Shown piece after piece: positions 7,579-15,261 of a stretch of DNA of 39,744 nt. A program made the translations under genes and the position numbers. The notes beneath the pieces are model-generated. The model searched no databases and was not told the origin of the DNA. It saw only the letters and a program-made list of their open reading frames with translations. The stretch's first letter is position 1. Each line of letters starts with the position of its first letter. This DNA comes from a virus. The DNA is taken from the IMG/VR virus record IMGVR_UViG_3300045741_000132, positions 1 to 39,744 of that record; one strand, given 5' to 3'.

Positions 7579-9326
7579 CCAATGGGCTCGCGCGGCATGA
7601 TCGAGCGGTAACTACGTGTCTCGTCGTCCTCGTACATCGACTGGTCGATACCGTCCATGCTGATCGGGCTCGCGCCGCGGTCCAGTGGGCTCCGTTCGTT
7701 CCCCACGCGGCGCATGGGCTGGTAGATCTCAGACTGGAAGGCGTCGGAGTGCGCGTCGGCCCAGTCGATCTTGAGCCGCGGGTTGACGGCGTACTGCCCG
7801 ATGCGCGCCATCTGCTCGCACAGCCGGTCAACGCCCGGAGCCCCCTTGACGTAGCGAACGTGCCCGTCGACCCAGAACGTGCTCGCCGAGTGCAGGCGCT
7901 CGTACTTGCGGGTCGCTCCGCGTTCGAACTCGATGAAGCGGGGCATGGGCTCGTTGGCGTCGGCGAAGAAGTTGTTGAGCGCGAGTTTCCAGGCGTCCTT
8001 CTTACCGGCGCGGGTCTTTTCGTCGGTGATCGCCATGATGCGGAAACCCATCCGGCGATAGCGCTGGACCATCGAGACGAGCATCCGGCCGAAGTCCTCG
8101 GCTCTCAGGCTCGCATTGCCGTAGCCCTCGATCACGTACACGTCGCCGCTTCCATTCCTCGGATAGCCATGCACGATCAGCACCGTCTCGTCCTTCGTGC
8201 TGACCTTTGCCCCGTCGGAGAAGGCCGTGTCGCAGCAGATCGCGTACCGCAAGGCCGACCACGGGACCTCCTTCTTCTCGATCCCGCACTGGGCGATCTG
8301 CTCGCGGGTGATCGGATTCAGCTCGCTGATGGAGGGGTCGTTCATCACCTGGCTCGCGTATCGCAAGGGGTCGGTGCGCTGGTAGCGGAGCATCCGGGTG
8401 TGGGGCCAGACTTTCGGTGTAGTGGGACGCCCCTCGGGGAACTCCTCGCTGCGATCGGACGGATCTCGGCCAGCAAGGAAGTAGACGTGGATGTTCCCGT
8501 CGGGGGAAGGCTCCATGCCTTCGGGCACCATGCCGGCGATGCTGGCGATGCCCTGCTTCTCGATCATCTGTCCGAAGTGGTCCTCGGGGTCGTAGCGCGT
8601 GCCGACCGAGACCTGGAGCCCGTCACCTTGCAGCACGGGCACGAGGCTCGAGAGCTGTGAGATGACGGCCGCGATCCAGTTCGTGTCCGTGGTCAGGCGT
8701 TCGTAGGAGATCGGATCGTCGTAGAAGATGGCGTCGGGGTGGGCGCCGACGATGGACGTTTCCACGGCGAACGTGCCCATTGAGGGGTCGGCACGCGAGG
8801 TCTGGGTGCGGGCGGCGTGGGTGATCGACTCGCGGGCCCACTGGCGGGCGTCGATGCTCCAGTTGCCGTACAGGCGGGTGAAGAAGGCGTAGGGGTCGGA
8901 GCCGTCGATGACGCCGCGCATGACGTTCAGGATCTTGCGCGAGAGGTCCAGGGATTCCGAGCCGGTGAAGCTCGACAGTTCGGGGTCGAGCAGGTGCAGC
9001 CATAGCTGGCCCGCAGAGGTAATCATGCGGCTCTTGCCCACCTCGCGGTGGACGATCACAGCCAAATGCTTTTGCTCGACGCGCCCGGCCTCACGTCCCT
9101 CCATCCAATCCTCGACGTGGTGCTGGAACCAGCGGGCGAGGGGCTCGTGGATCTCGGGGTCGATCCACTTCTGGCCCTTGGGGCTGTTGCCGTCGCCGAA
9201 GGCGAACAGGAAGAAGTCCCAGAAACTCGTGCGACAGAAGTGGCGCAGCAGGTCGTACTCGGCGGGGTTGTCCCATCCGGCCTTGGTGCGAGCGCGCTTG
9301 GCGTAGGACGCCTTACTCGGCCGCAT
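7575..9326 (-). CDS. terL: Terminase large subunit
   Basis: 583 residues from the ATG at 9326, preceded by GAGGA; a longer GTG start at 9380 would lie further inside the upstream gene. The protein pumps DNA into the head and cuts it. The ATPase part has a Walker A-like HREVGKSRMIT at about 93-103 (Arg/Glu-rich variant) and Walker B-like IFYDD ending at about 204. The nuclease part opens at about 366 with CCDTAFSD, giving the first metal-binding aspartate. Overlaps the small-subunit-like gene by 14 bases. The packaging type cannot be told from the sequence. Confidence 0.9.
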   Translation of the reverse strand: MRPSKASYAKRARTKAGWDNPAEYDLLRHFCRTSFWDFFLFAFGDGNSPKGQKWIDPEIHEPLARWFQHHVEDWMEGREAGRVEQKHLAVIVHREVGKSRMITSAGQLWLHLLDPELSSFTGSESLDLSRKILNVMRGVIDGSDPYAFFTRLYGNWSIDARQWARESITHAARTQTSRADPSMGTFAVETSIVGAHPDAIFYDDPISYERLTTDTNWIAAVISQLSSLVPVLQGDGLQVSVGTRYDPEDHFGQMIEKQGIASIAGMVPEGMEPSPDGNIHVYFLAGRDPSDRSEEFPEGRPTTPKVWPHTRMLRYQRTDPLRYASQVMNDPSISELNPITREQIAQCGIEKKEVPWSALRYAICCDTAFSDGAKVSTKDETVLIVHGYPRNGSGDVYVIEGYGNASLRAEDFGRMLVSMVQRYRRMGFRIMAITDEKTRAGKKDAWKLALNNFFADANEPMPRFIEFERGATRKYERLHSASTFWVDGHVRYVKGAPGVDRLCEQMARIGQYAVNPRLKIDWADAHSDAFQSEIYQPMRRVGNERSPLDRGASPISMDGIDQSMYEDDETRSYRSIMPREPIG

Positions 9327-9834
9327 CGGAGTCCTCGGGAGCGGCTTCAATGGCGACCATGTCCATCTTGGCCTGTTCACGGTCGAGGATCATCTTCATC
9401 GCTTCGGCCTGGCACCACTCCTTCTTGGCGAGAAAGCCAGCCTTGGCGGGGTAGCCCTTGGGCACGCCGGGTCTACGGATCTCGGGGAACATGCGGTACA
9501 GGTCACGCAGGGTCCGCGGCAGGCTCGACTTATCGACGGGGGCGATGTCCGTCTCCGTGACCTTCGGCGCCGCGTGGTTGATCGGGCGTTTCGATGCGGG
9601 GAAGGCGCGGCGGTAGGCGAGCTGGCTGGCCGTGGGGCCTGCGGCGCGAATCAGCCGCGCGAGCCGCTCGATCACTTCGGCGTCGGTCAAGGGAGCCGGG
9701 ATGGCGTCCTGGCCCTCGTCTTTCGCCATGACCATCGCCAGGGCGCGCATCTGGTTCTTATGCCCATCGGTGCGGGCGATCTCGGCGATGAGGCGTTCGG
9801 CCTCGTCGAAGGTTAGTTTCTCGGGCTCGCTCAC
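9313..9834 (-). CDS. Putative terminase small subunit
   Basis: 173 residues from the GTG at 9834, which overlaps the upstream stop (GTGA); an upstream start at 9870 is possible. Mostly helical and charged, with a SEPEKLTFDEAERLIAEIAR helix at the start and a basic middle part. It lies directly before the large subunit, the usual place for the DNA-recognition subunit. No helix-turn-helix is clear by eye, so the call rests on position, size and composition. Confidence 0.55.
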   Translation of the reverse strand: MSEPEKLTFDEAERLIAEIARTDGHKNQMRALAMVMAKDEGQDAIPAPLTDAEVIERLARLIRAAGPTASQLAYRRAFPASKRPINHAAPKVTETDIAPVDKSSLPRTLRDLYRMFPEIRRPGVPKGYPAKAGFLAKKEWCQAEAMKMILDREQAKMDMVAIEAAPEDSDAAE

Positions 9835-10679
9835 GAGAGGTCCATGTACGTTGAGGTCGACGCGTTCCAATCACGGCCGACGGGGAAGATGGCGTTGAAC
9901 GCGGGGTCGGCTCCGGAGGTGATGAACCGGAAGTATTCGCGCAGGGTTTCGTTGCTGGTTGCGAGTCCTCCGGAGGTTCCGGCTGTTTGCCCGTCCGAAA
10001 ATCCGCCGGCGAGTCCGGTCTCAGCACCGTCAGTCGATGGTCCTTCGAATCCGACGAATACGAGGGCGATCTCGAACTGTTGTCCCAGCGGTCCGGTTGC
10101 TGCGGCGGTGACAGTCGTTCCCGTTCCGTTGGTGACGGACTTCTTATCGAGCGATGCGGCCGGGACGCTGGTGAGCATCGTGACAATCATGGCGGCGCGG
10201 CTCGAGTCTCCGAAGCTGCTGAAATCAGCGCTGACGGCGGCGGTGGCGGTAGCAGGAACATTCTGGATGACGTACAGGCCGAAGTCGGAGTTGGAGACGC
10301 TGTGCGCGTGAACCAGCGTCATGGCGATGCCGTTCCACGTCACGCCGTCGGAACCGAACCCGGTGGTGAGTGACTGCAGGGCGACGACGAGAGTCGAGCC
10401 GGTGACGACGGTGACGGCCGGGCTGTTGAAGGGCTGGGCTCCGTTCGTGCTCGTGGCCGAGAGAGGCGTCCGCGTGGCCTGCGGGATCGAGACGGGTGCC
10501 GTTGAAGGTCCGGCGCCGCGCAGGATGGAAGTGCGGCGGTCGCGGACGAGTTCCTCGGTGAGCGTTGTCTCGCCGCACGATGGGCACCAATAGCGGCTCA
10601 CCGGACCGAACGCAGGCATGTCGACCCGGGTGTGAGCCGGGGACAAACAGTACGGGCAGGCGAGCGATAGCGAACTCAT
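9831..10679 (-). CDS. Zinc-ribbon beta-domain protein, copy 1
   Basis: 282 residues from the ATG that overlaps the upstream stop (ATGA). Zinc ribbon at the N-terminus with C8/C11 and C32/C35, then a low-complexity linker, then a long Thr/Ser/Val-rich beta domain with GSTLVVALQSL, VTWNGIAMTLVHA and SDFGLYVIQNV segments. That beta pattern (a strand with TLVV, a TWNG/SFAG turn, a Y/LYV...NV strand) recurs in phage surface and secreted proteins. The next upstream gene is a paralogue with the same cysteine spacing. Function unknown; virion decoration is a guess. Confidence 0.75.
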   Translation of the reverse strand: MSSLSLACPYCLSPAHTRVDMPAFGPVSRYWCPSCGETTLTEELVRDRRTSILRGAGPSTAPVSIPQATRTPLSATSTNGAQPFNSPAVTVVTGSTLVVALQSLTTGFGSDGVTWNGIAMTLVHAHSVSNSDFGLYVIQNVPATATAAVSADFSSFGDSSRAAMIVTMLTSVPAASLDKKSVTNGTGTTVTAAATGPLGQQFEIALVFVGFEGPSTDGAETGLAGGFSDGQTAGTSGGLATSNETLREYFRFITSGADPAFNAIFPVGRDWNASTSTYMDLS

Positions 10680-11485
10680 GCGGTCCGGAACGTCGCGACG
10701 ATGGCGCCCCATGCGACGTTGGCGGCGCCGGTTTTCGCTGCCGTCTGGGCTCCGGTGGCGGTGACGCGAAGGAGGGCATCCTCGATCGAGAAGTTGGCGC
10801 CGAGGCTCGACTGACCGGCGACGAAGCCGCCCGACCAGTTTCCCGAGATGCTGCTGGTGTTCCATGCAACGCAACCGATGACGGTTTCCTTCGCTTGGGA
10901 CGTGGCTACGGTGGCGCCGCTGGAAGGGGTCGTCGAGGTGCCGGCGGCGTTGGCCTTTTTATCGAACGGGTTGCTGGTTGCGTTGTCGATCTCGTAGAGC
11001 GTGATGGCCCATTCGGGAATGTTGGTGGCCGTGGCGGCGTTGATCGTCAGGGCGCCGGGTCCGACGGCGACGTTGGCGAGCGAGTAGACGTAGATCCCGC
11101 CCGAGAGCCCGACGCTGGTGGTGGCGCGCTGGGTCAATGCGGTGCCGGCGAAGGAGAGAGAGTCGGGGTCGCCGTTGATGGCGTCGGTCGTCATGCACAC
11201 GACGAGCGTGGAGCCTTTACCGACGGACAGGTAGGGGACGAGCGTGGCGGCGGCGCCGGTGCTGACCCCGTTGGCCTTACCCAGCGGGATCACGTCGGGG
11301 GGAACGAAACCGCCTCCGACCCAACTCGCGATGTTCATATCGGTGCGCTCGACCAACTTCGTGATGTCGACGCGGGCGTTGCACTGGGCGCATCGCTTCC
11401 AGTTCGGATCCAACGCCGGGCGGATCTCAACGCGGGTCTGGAAGGGCAGGTCGCACTCGGGGCAGACGAGTATGAGGCGGCTCAC
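10676..11485 (-). CDS. Zinc-ribbon beta-domain protein, copy 2
   Basis: 269 residues, GTG start overlapping the DUF6496 stop (GTGA). N-terminal zinc ribbon with C8/C11 and C32/C35 at exactly the spacing of the neighbour, with a shared TRV at 17-19. Linker, then a beta domain with GSTLVVCMTT, SLSFAGTALTQRA and GGIYVYSLANV segments that align by eye to copy 1. Tandem position suggests duplication and strong divergence. No catalytic motif was seen. Confidence 0.75.
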   Translation of the reverse strand: MSRLILVCPECDLPFQTRVEIRPALDPNWKRCAQCNARVDITKLVERTDMNIASWVGGGFVPPDVIPLGKANGVSTGAAATLVPYLSVGKGSTLVVCMTTDAINGDPDSLSFAGTALTQRATTSVGLSGGIYVYSLANVAVGPGALTINAATATNIPEWAITLYEIDNATSNPFDKKANAAGTSTTPSSGATVATSQAKETVIGCVAWNTSSISGNWSGGFVAGQSSLGANFSIEDALLRVTATGAQTAAKTGAANVAWGAIVATFRTA

Positions 11486-11676
11486 CGTGGGCTCCTCGAG
11501 GGCTTCCGCATACGCTTCGAGCGGGTCATGGCCTCGTCGGCGTCGGGAGATTCGTGCGCCTTCTCGGAGAGCATGATGGCGATGGCCTGTTTGCGGTTCT
11601 TCACGAGCGGACCGCTCTTGGACCCCGAGTGAAGCGTGCCGTGCTTGAACTCGTGCATGACCTTGGCGGATGGCAT
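11482..11676 (-). CDS. DUF6496-like small basic protein
   Basis: 64 residues. The KVMHEFKHGTLHSG...VKNRKQAIAIMLSEK pattern matches the small DUF6496-type proteins common in phage and bacterial genomes. GGAGG precedes the ATG. The C-terminus is very basic (TRSKRMRKPSRSPR), hinting at nucleic-acid binding. Function of the family is unknown to me. Confidence 0.75.
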   Translation of the reverse strand: MPSAKVMHEFKHGTLHSGSKSGPLVKNRKQAIAIMLSEKAHESPDADEAMTRSKRMRKPSRSPR

Positions 11677-11798
11677 GTGGACCTCCGTGTCGATCGAAGT
11701 GGCGTCGCGGCGGGTGTGTGCCGGGGTGGTGGTCCCATCTTAAGCCCACGTTTCGGCCCGCGACGCCGGGGGCAATCTGCTCGCGGAATCCTACGTCG
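11677..11798. other. Short intergenic gap
   Basis: 122 bases between two leftward genes. It holds the GGAGG ribosome site of the DUF6496-like gene. No promoter hexamers or hairpin that I trust were seen. Confidence 0.5.
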
Positions 11799-12314
11799 TC
11801 AAGCGGCGGATGACGAGTGCGGGATTCCGGAGGGATGAACGCGGCAGGCTCCCGTCATCGGCGGATGCTCCAAACCGTATGCCGACACGTCGAGGTGGGC
11901 GAATCGGCATTCGTAGCCGTGGAAGCGTTCGGCGGCTTCGAAATAAGCAGCCAGGGCGTTGTCGTCGTCTCGAGCAGGAGTGGCCCATGCTTTTAGGGTC
12001 TGTTCGGCCGACGTGGAAGTCTGGGCGGCGGGCCAGTGCCAGGGTCTCGAGAGGGTGGACCACTGGCTGATCTGGGGGAAGGCCGAGCGGACGTACTCGG
12101 GCTGGATCCGCAGCAGGAGTTCCACGTCGGCGGGGGCCATGAACTTCTCGCGGAGCATCGAGCGGGTGTCGTGCAAGAAGCCGGTCACGGCGTTCAAGAC
12201 GGGGGTCTCGGAGCGGAAGAAACTCCCGCGGTCCGTCCAGCCCCAGTACGGCTTTTCGACGGCTGCTGCGGACGGCTTATTAGCGCGATTGTTGTCCGTT
12301 CTCGGAAAGCTCAT
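11799..12314 (-). CDS. Hypothetical protein, 171 residues
   Basis: The ATG overlaps the stop of the loader-like gene (ATGA). Trp-rich soluble protein (PYWGWTDRG, WSTLSRPWHWP) with several His and Cys residues near the C-terminus. No family recognised. Position in an operon with the loader-like gene suggests a role near replication, but nothing in the sequence shows this. Confidence 0.65.
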   Translation of the reverse strand: MSFPRTDNNRANKPSAAAVEKPYWGWTDRGSFFRSETPVLNAVTGFLHDTRSMLREKFMAPADVELLLRIQPEYVRSAFPQISQWSTLSRPWHWPAAQTSTSAEQTLKAWATPARDDDNALAAYFEAAERFHGYECRFAHLDVSAYGLEHPPMTGACRVHPSGIPHSSSAA

Positions 12315-13075
12315 CGGGGCGAATCCTCCCAGGGTCGTCGGTTGATCCAGGTGGCCGGATAGGGGATGAACTTAGGGCCGTCGTCAGCGTGATCCCCCTT
12401 CCAGCGCTCGAGCGCGTCCATCACGCGGTTGAAAAACTCCGCCCCTCCGGCCATCGCCTCAGGCGTGAGCCCTAACTTCCCCCAGGCGGACAGGGCGTCT
12501 GCCTTCCCCTCATGCCGCGGGTAGGCCGGCCAGAAGTGCTCCCCGAAACTCTCCATCCAGTCCTGAGAGGGTTTTGGCCTCGAGGCGCGGGGTTTCGTGC
12601 CGTTCCGAGCAGGAACAGGTGGCTCGTCCCCAACGGAAGTTGGGGGAGAGTCTTTAGGTTCTTCCTCAGTCTTAGTCTTAATCTGAGTCTGCATTGCCCG
12701 AGCATGCCCGAGCATTGCCCGAGCATACCCGGGCATCCAGCGGTGCCTGGCCCCAACACCCCCATGCTCGCTCCGTGCTCGAGCATGCCCCACCTCGTCC
12801 ACCATCCGGCGCTGGATCCACAGCTCGCCCTCTATGGCAAACGCCCCAGCAAACACCTCCCGCTGGCTTTCCCACTCCGCGGCGCTGTACCCCAACAACT
12901 TGCGCCACTCGTCCTCCGGCCCTACCCCCGGAGTGTCCCCCATCCACGAGAAGTCCAGCGCCTCCCGATACCTCCAGCGCTGCTCCGCCGCCATCCTCGC
13001 CACAACCGGGTCCGCATAGAAGTCCTGCGGGCTCCAGCGCATCCACGGCAACGTCCTGCGTCCTTCCCTGGGCAT
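12311..13075 (-). CDS. Replication/helicase-loader-like protein (DUF1376-type)
   Basis: 254 residues from the ATG at 13075, chosen for its AGGAG site 6 bases away and because the protein then opens with RTLPWMRWSPQDFYAD, typical of DUF1376 starts. Residues 15-100 look like that winged-helix-type domain. A charged linker (about 105-160) has tandem GHARAM/GYARAM repeats and an RKTEEE-like tract. The C-terminal ~90 residues (FWPAYPRHEGKADALSAWGK ... KFIPYPATWINRRPWED) match the tail of phage replication proteins that recruit host helicase. It probably starts phage DNA replication with host enzymes. First gene of the leftward unit. Confidence 0.7.
   Translation of the reverse strand: MPREGRRTLPWMRWSPQDFYADPVVARMAAEQRWRYREALDFSWMGDTPGVGPEDEWRKLLGYSAAEWESQREVFAGAFAIEGELWIQRRMVDEVGHARARSEHGGVGARHRWMPGYARAMLGHARAMQTQIKTKTEEEPKDSPPTSVGDEPPVPARNGTKPRASRPKPSQDWMESFGEHFWPAYPRHEGKADALSAWGKLGLTPEAMAGGAEFFNRVMDALERWKGDHADDGPKFIPYPATWINRRPWEDSPR
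12661..12790. other. Iteron-like array next to A/T-richer tract (possible origin)
   Basis: Inside the loader-like gene. Four contiguous 10-11-base units GCAT(T/A)GCCCGA-like start at 12691, 12702, 12712 and 12723. A fifth, GAGCATGCCC, is at 12781-12790 and an inverted CATGCTCG at 12763-12770. Beside them (12661-12690) is a strand-asymmetric, A/T-richer stretch with the repeat AGTCTT. Iterons plus an asymmetric melting tract inside the initiator gene is the arrangement of the lambda origin in gene O. Inference only. Confidence 0.4.
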
Positions 13076-13248
13076 GTGAGTCTCCTCGTTCACTGCGCTC
13101 GAGCACTCTGCGGGCCCGCTTCCGGGCGGGAGACCCACTGCTGCGCGGGGCCAGCCGTTCAGCATGACCCGGCCGCAAGGCCCGCAAAGTGCTCATTGTC
13201 CTGGCCGACACCCGCAAGATTGTCCCGATCGTTCCGTTCGTCAACTGG

Positions 13249-13279
13249 TAATCTTTTTGCCGCCTAATCTTTGGCCGCC
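13249..13279. repeat. Tandem direct repeat, 15-16 bases
   Basis: TAATCTTTTTGCCGCC followed at once by TAATCTTTGGCCGCC. The T-rich halves stand out in a GC-rich region. Could be a protein-binding site or part of an origin or promoter; nothing decides between these. Confidence 0.6.
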
Positions 13280-13424
13280 CTCGCGTTTTTCGCCGGACTT
13301 CCGCGCGCAGGTTACTCTCATGCGCTCGCTCGCCGGCGGGGGCCCCCCGGTGCCCGCATCGCCCGCAAGCGGCTGTCTTGCAGCGTCATGCGCGTGCGTC
13401 GACGCTGCTGCTGCTGCGTGCGAG

Positions 13425-13442
13425 CGTGTCAATGCTGACACG
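13425..13442. promoter_or_regulatory. Putative operator site 1 (GTGTC-N6-GACAC)
   Basis: Perfect 7-base arms CGTGTCA / TGACACG around 4 central bases. Its centre lies 31 bases (about three helical turns) from a second site with the same GTGTC-N6-GACAC plan. A TTGACA hexamer points leftward from within it but no -10 box follows at the right distance. Suits a dimeric repressor such as the XRE protein at 15557. Confidence 0.55.
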
Positions 13443-13455
13443 ATGCATCCTGGAA

Positions 13456-13472
13456 CGTGTCCGTTTTGACAC
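13456..13472. promoter_or_regulatory. Putative operator site 2 (GTGTC-N6-GACAC)
   Basis: Arms GTGTC (13457-13461) and GACAC (13468-13472) with a 6-base spacer, matching site 1. A rightward TTGACA (13466-13471) overlaps it but lacks a -10 partner. Same side of the helix as site 1. Confidence 0.5.
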
Positions 13473-13563
13473 ACTGCGAGCACGATACCCTGCGGCGCTC
13501 GTGCGTCGTCGTCAGCGTCGGGCACGCGCACCTCATGCGAGCGGGCGCAGGTTTCCTTCCCTA

Positions 13564-13592
13564 GTCTCCTACCTTCCCTGATAGGAGGAGAC
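13564..13592. repeat. Inverted repeat with purine/pyrimidine arms
   Basis: GTCTCCT (13564-13570) pairs with AGGAGAC (13586-13592) across 15 bases. No T-run follows. It could fold as a hairpin in a leftward or rightward leader RNA or bind a protein; unassigned. Confidence 0.4.
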
Positions 13593-13719
13593 GAGGCTAG
13601 GCGGGCGCGGCCAGGGTGTAGCCCGTGCGAGGCGCATTCGGCGCGGGGCGGGACGGTGCGAGCGAGCTCCCGCCCGAACCCCACGCTAAAGAAAAAGCAC
13701 ACCCTCGCCGATAATGCCA

Positions 13720-13748
13720 TTGACACGGCTAATCGGCCGTGCTTTAAT
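13720..13748 (+). promoter_or_regulatory. Early rightward sigma70 promoter with internal palindrome
   Basis: TTGACA (13720-13725), a 17-base spacer and TTTAAT (13743-13748): a near-consensus host promoter aimed at the early genes. Between the boxes lies a palindrome, CACGGC-N6-GCCGTG (13724-13741), in a place where a bound repressor would block RNA polymerase. The leader to the first gene is about 50 bases. Confidence 0.8.
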
Positions 13749-13806
13749 GCTCGTGTTGCACGGAGACGCTTCCGCAGTTAGGCCAGTAACGACGGAGGAA
13801 AGCACG

Positions 13807-14052
13807 ATGCATACGCCCGTGAAATGCGCTTGTGGTCAGGTTCCGGTTGAGTATGGCGGCGCTCCCGTGAATGAACTGCACACCGCCGACTACGAGCAGG
13901 GGCTGCACGCCTATCACCGCTGCGCCACCTTCAACCCGCTTGAAGGTTGGATGGACTACCAGCCCGGCGCGGAAATCGCCTCGCTTGACGGTCCGCCCGC
14001 TTGGGTTCTGCCCTACCTCAATGCTCCGGTGGTTGGCGAGGCTAGGTCATGA
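13807..14052 (+). CDS. Early hypothetical protein, 81 residues
   Basis: First early gene. The ATG at 13807 follows a GGAGG site by 8 bases and lies downstream of the promoter; an upstream in-frame start would begin before the promoter and is rejected. CACG near the start, further Cys and His downstream. No family recognised. Probably among the earliest proteins made after infection. Confidence 0.75.
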   Translation: MHTPVKCACGQVPVEYGGAPVNELHTADYEQGLHAYHRCATFNPLEGWMDYQPGAEIASLDGPPAWVLPYLNAPVVGEARS

Positions 14053-14390
14053 CCCCGCGCACGATTTGCCGATGCGGGAACTATGACCTTGGGAACAACC
14101 CGCCCCACACGGTCAACGGCGACCCTGCCGAGGTTTCCTATCAGGTCATGGGCGCGCCGCAGTACGGGCGCGAGGCGCACACGGTCCGCGAGTGTTACCG
14201 CGAAGTCCCCGTGTCTGAGGCATGGGCGGCCGCGCTCGCCGAATGGAAGGAATCGCTCGCCGAGGGCCGCGAAACGACCATCCCCGCGCCAATGCCAGTC
14301 GGGCACATCATGTTCAACGCGATCCCGGGTTCCCCTGCGCTGTCTCGCCGCGACAATGCCGCCCGCGCCCGCTCCGAGCGTGCGTCATGA
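14049..14390 (+). CDS. Early hypothetical protein, 113 residues
   Basis: Overlaps the previous gene by ATGA. Starts with a CRCGNYDLGNN segment, has a charged helix in the middle (AWAAALAEWKESLAEGRE) and a Pro-rich PIPAPMPVG-like turn. The CxC and the later Cys could bind a metal. No family recognised. Confidence 0.65.
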   Translation: MTPRTICRCGNYDLGNNPPHTVNGDPAEVSYQVMGAPQYGREAHTVRECYREVPVSEAWAAALAEWKESLAEGRETTIPAPMPVGHIMFNAIPGSPALSRRDNAARARSERAS

Positions 14391-14584
14391 GCGGGCCCGC
14401 GACGATCAAGGCGAAGGTAATCGTTACCGTTGTCGGTGGAGTGGCCGAAGTCCGGAGCATCGACTGCCCGCACAACGTCTATGTTGACGTTGAAATCCAT
14501 GACTACGATAACGGCGAGGCTCTGCCCGTTGGCGATCCGCGCAAGCTCACCGACCCCGCAGGCGACTGCTACGCCATTTCTTAG
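14387..14584 (+). CDS. Early hypothetical protein, 65 residues
   Basis: Start ATG overlaps the previous stop (ATGA). A compact beta-rich sequence (KAKVIVTVVGGVAEV, YVDVEIHDYDNG) without membrane segment. No family recognised. Confidence 0.65.
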   Translation: MSGPATIKAKVIVTVVGGVAEVRSIDCPHNVYVDVEIHDYDNGEALPVGDPRKLTDPAGDCYAIS

Positions 14585-14621
14585 CCTCATTCCGCGCCAC
14601 TGGCGCAGGAGAAAGCACGCC

Positions 14622-15125
14622 ATGACCGATTACCTGCCCTATCAGGAGTCCGTTAAGATGCTGCGCGATGCCATCAAGCGAAACTTCCCAGAGGTTCGCT
14701 TCTCTGTCGCCAAGAGCTATCAGCGAGGGACGAGCGTGCGCGTCCGCTACGCCTACGGGCCGCCCGTATCCGTTGTGGATCGCATCGCGCAGCGTTTCCA
14801 CGGCCGCGACTTCGACGGGATGACCGATTCGAACTCCTATCCGTCCGCGCTCCTGGCGGATGCCGCCGGAAACGTGCGCGAGGTGAAGCACGGAATCGGA
14901 TTCGTTTTCGTCGAGCGCGAAATCCCGGACACCTACTTCGCTGCCGTTGTCGCCGAGCTGGGAAAGACCTGGAACCCCGCCCAGTGGTCCGCCATGCAGC
15001 CTTGGGACCGTGAGCGCGAGGCGCGCGAAGGACTGTCTCGCATCATCACGCGCGAAGGCGAGGATCTGGCCGACATGGCCCGGCGGGCCGTTGCCGCCAA
15101 GTTCGCCCCCGTAGGTGTCCGCTGA
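14622..15125 (+). CDS. LPD29-like protein
   Basis: 167 residues from the ATG at 14622, with AGGAG about 12 bases upstream. The start (ESVKMLRDAIKRNFPEVRF, then SVAKSYQRGTSVRVRYAYGP) matches the LPD29 domain found in large polyvalent proteins and as a free-standing phage protein; its role is unknown. The second half is a helical extension (about 95-167). The AAAGCACG upstream of the start resembles the leader of the first early gene. Confidence 0.7.
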   Translation: MTDYLPYQESVKMLRDAIKRNFPEVRFSVAKSYQRGTSVRVRYAYGPPVSVVDRIAQRFHGRDFDGMTDSNSYPSALLADAAGNVREVKHGIGFVFVEREIPDTYFAAVVAELGKTWNPAQWSAMQPWDREREAREGLSRIITREGEDLADMARRAVAAKFAPVGVR

Positions 15126-15241
15126 TGCGCGACCCGAGCCAGCCCACGCGCACCGAGCTGGTGTGCTCTGCCATCTTGGCTGCCGCAATCGTAGCCCTGT
15201 GGATCGCCGCAATGCTCCTGATGCCTCAACCGAACCTTTAA
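15125..15241 (+). CDS. Single-pass membrane micropeptide, 38 residues
   Basis: The ATG overlaps the stop of the LPD29-like gene by one base (TGATG). A polar N-terminus with Arg, then one membrane helix (CSAILAAAIVALWIAAMLLM) and a short PQPNL tail. Typical of small phage membrane proteins; function unknown. Confidence 0.65.
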   Translation: MRDPSQPTRTELVCSAILAAAIVALWIAAMLLMPQPNL

Positions 15242-15261
15242 ACGGATAGGGGGAAAGTTAA

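Larger units (their letters stand above)
13076..13806. other. Divergent control region between the two transcription units
   Basis: About 730 bases with no gene I accept. It separates the leftward unit (starts 13075) from the rightward one (starts 13807). It holds a tandem direct repeat (13249-13279), two spaced palindromes (13425-13442, 13456-13472), a long-loop inverted repeat (13564-13592) and the rightward promoter (13720-13748). A leftward promoter was not found with confidence. Confidence 0.75.

Noticed and set aside
13426-13495. Divergent promoters using the TTGACA hexamers within the operator pair
   Set aside because: No -10 box lies 16-18 bases downstream on either strand.
13714-13806. 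Upstream extension of the first early gene
   Set aside because: It would begin before the promoter; the ATG at 13807 has its own GGAGG.
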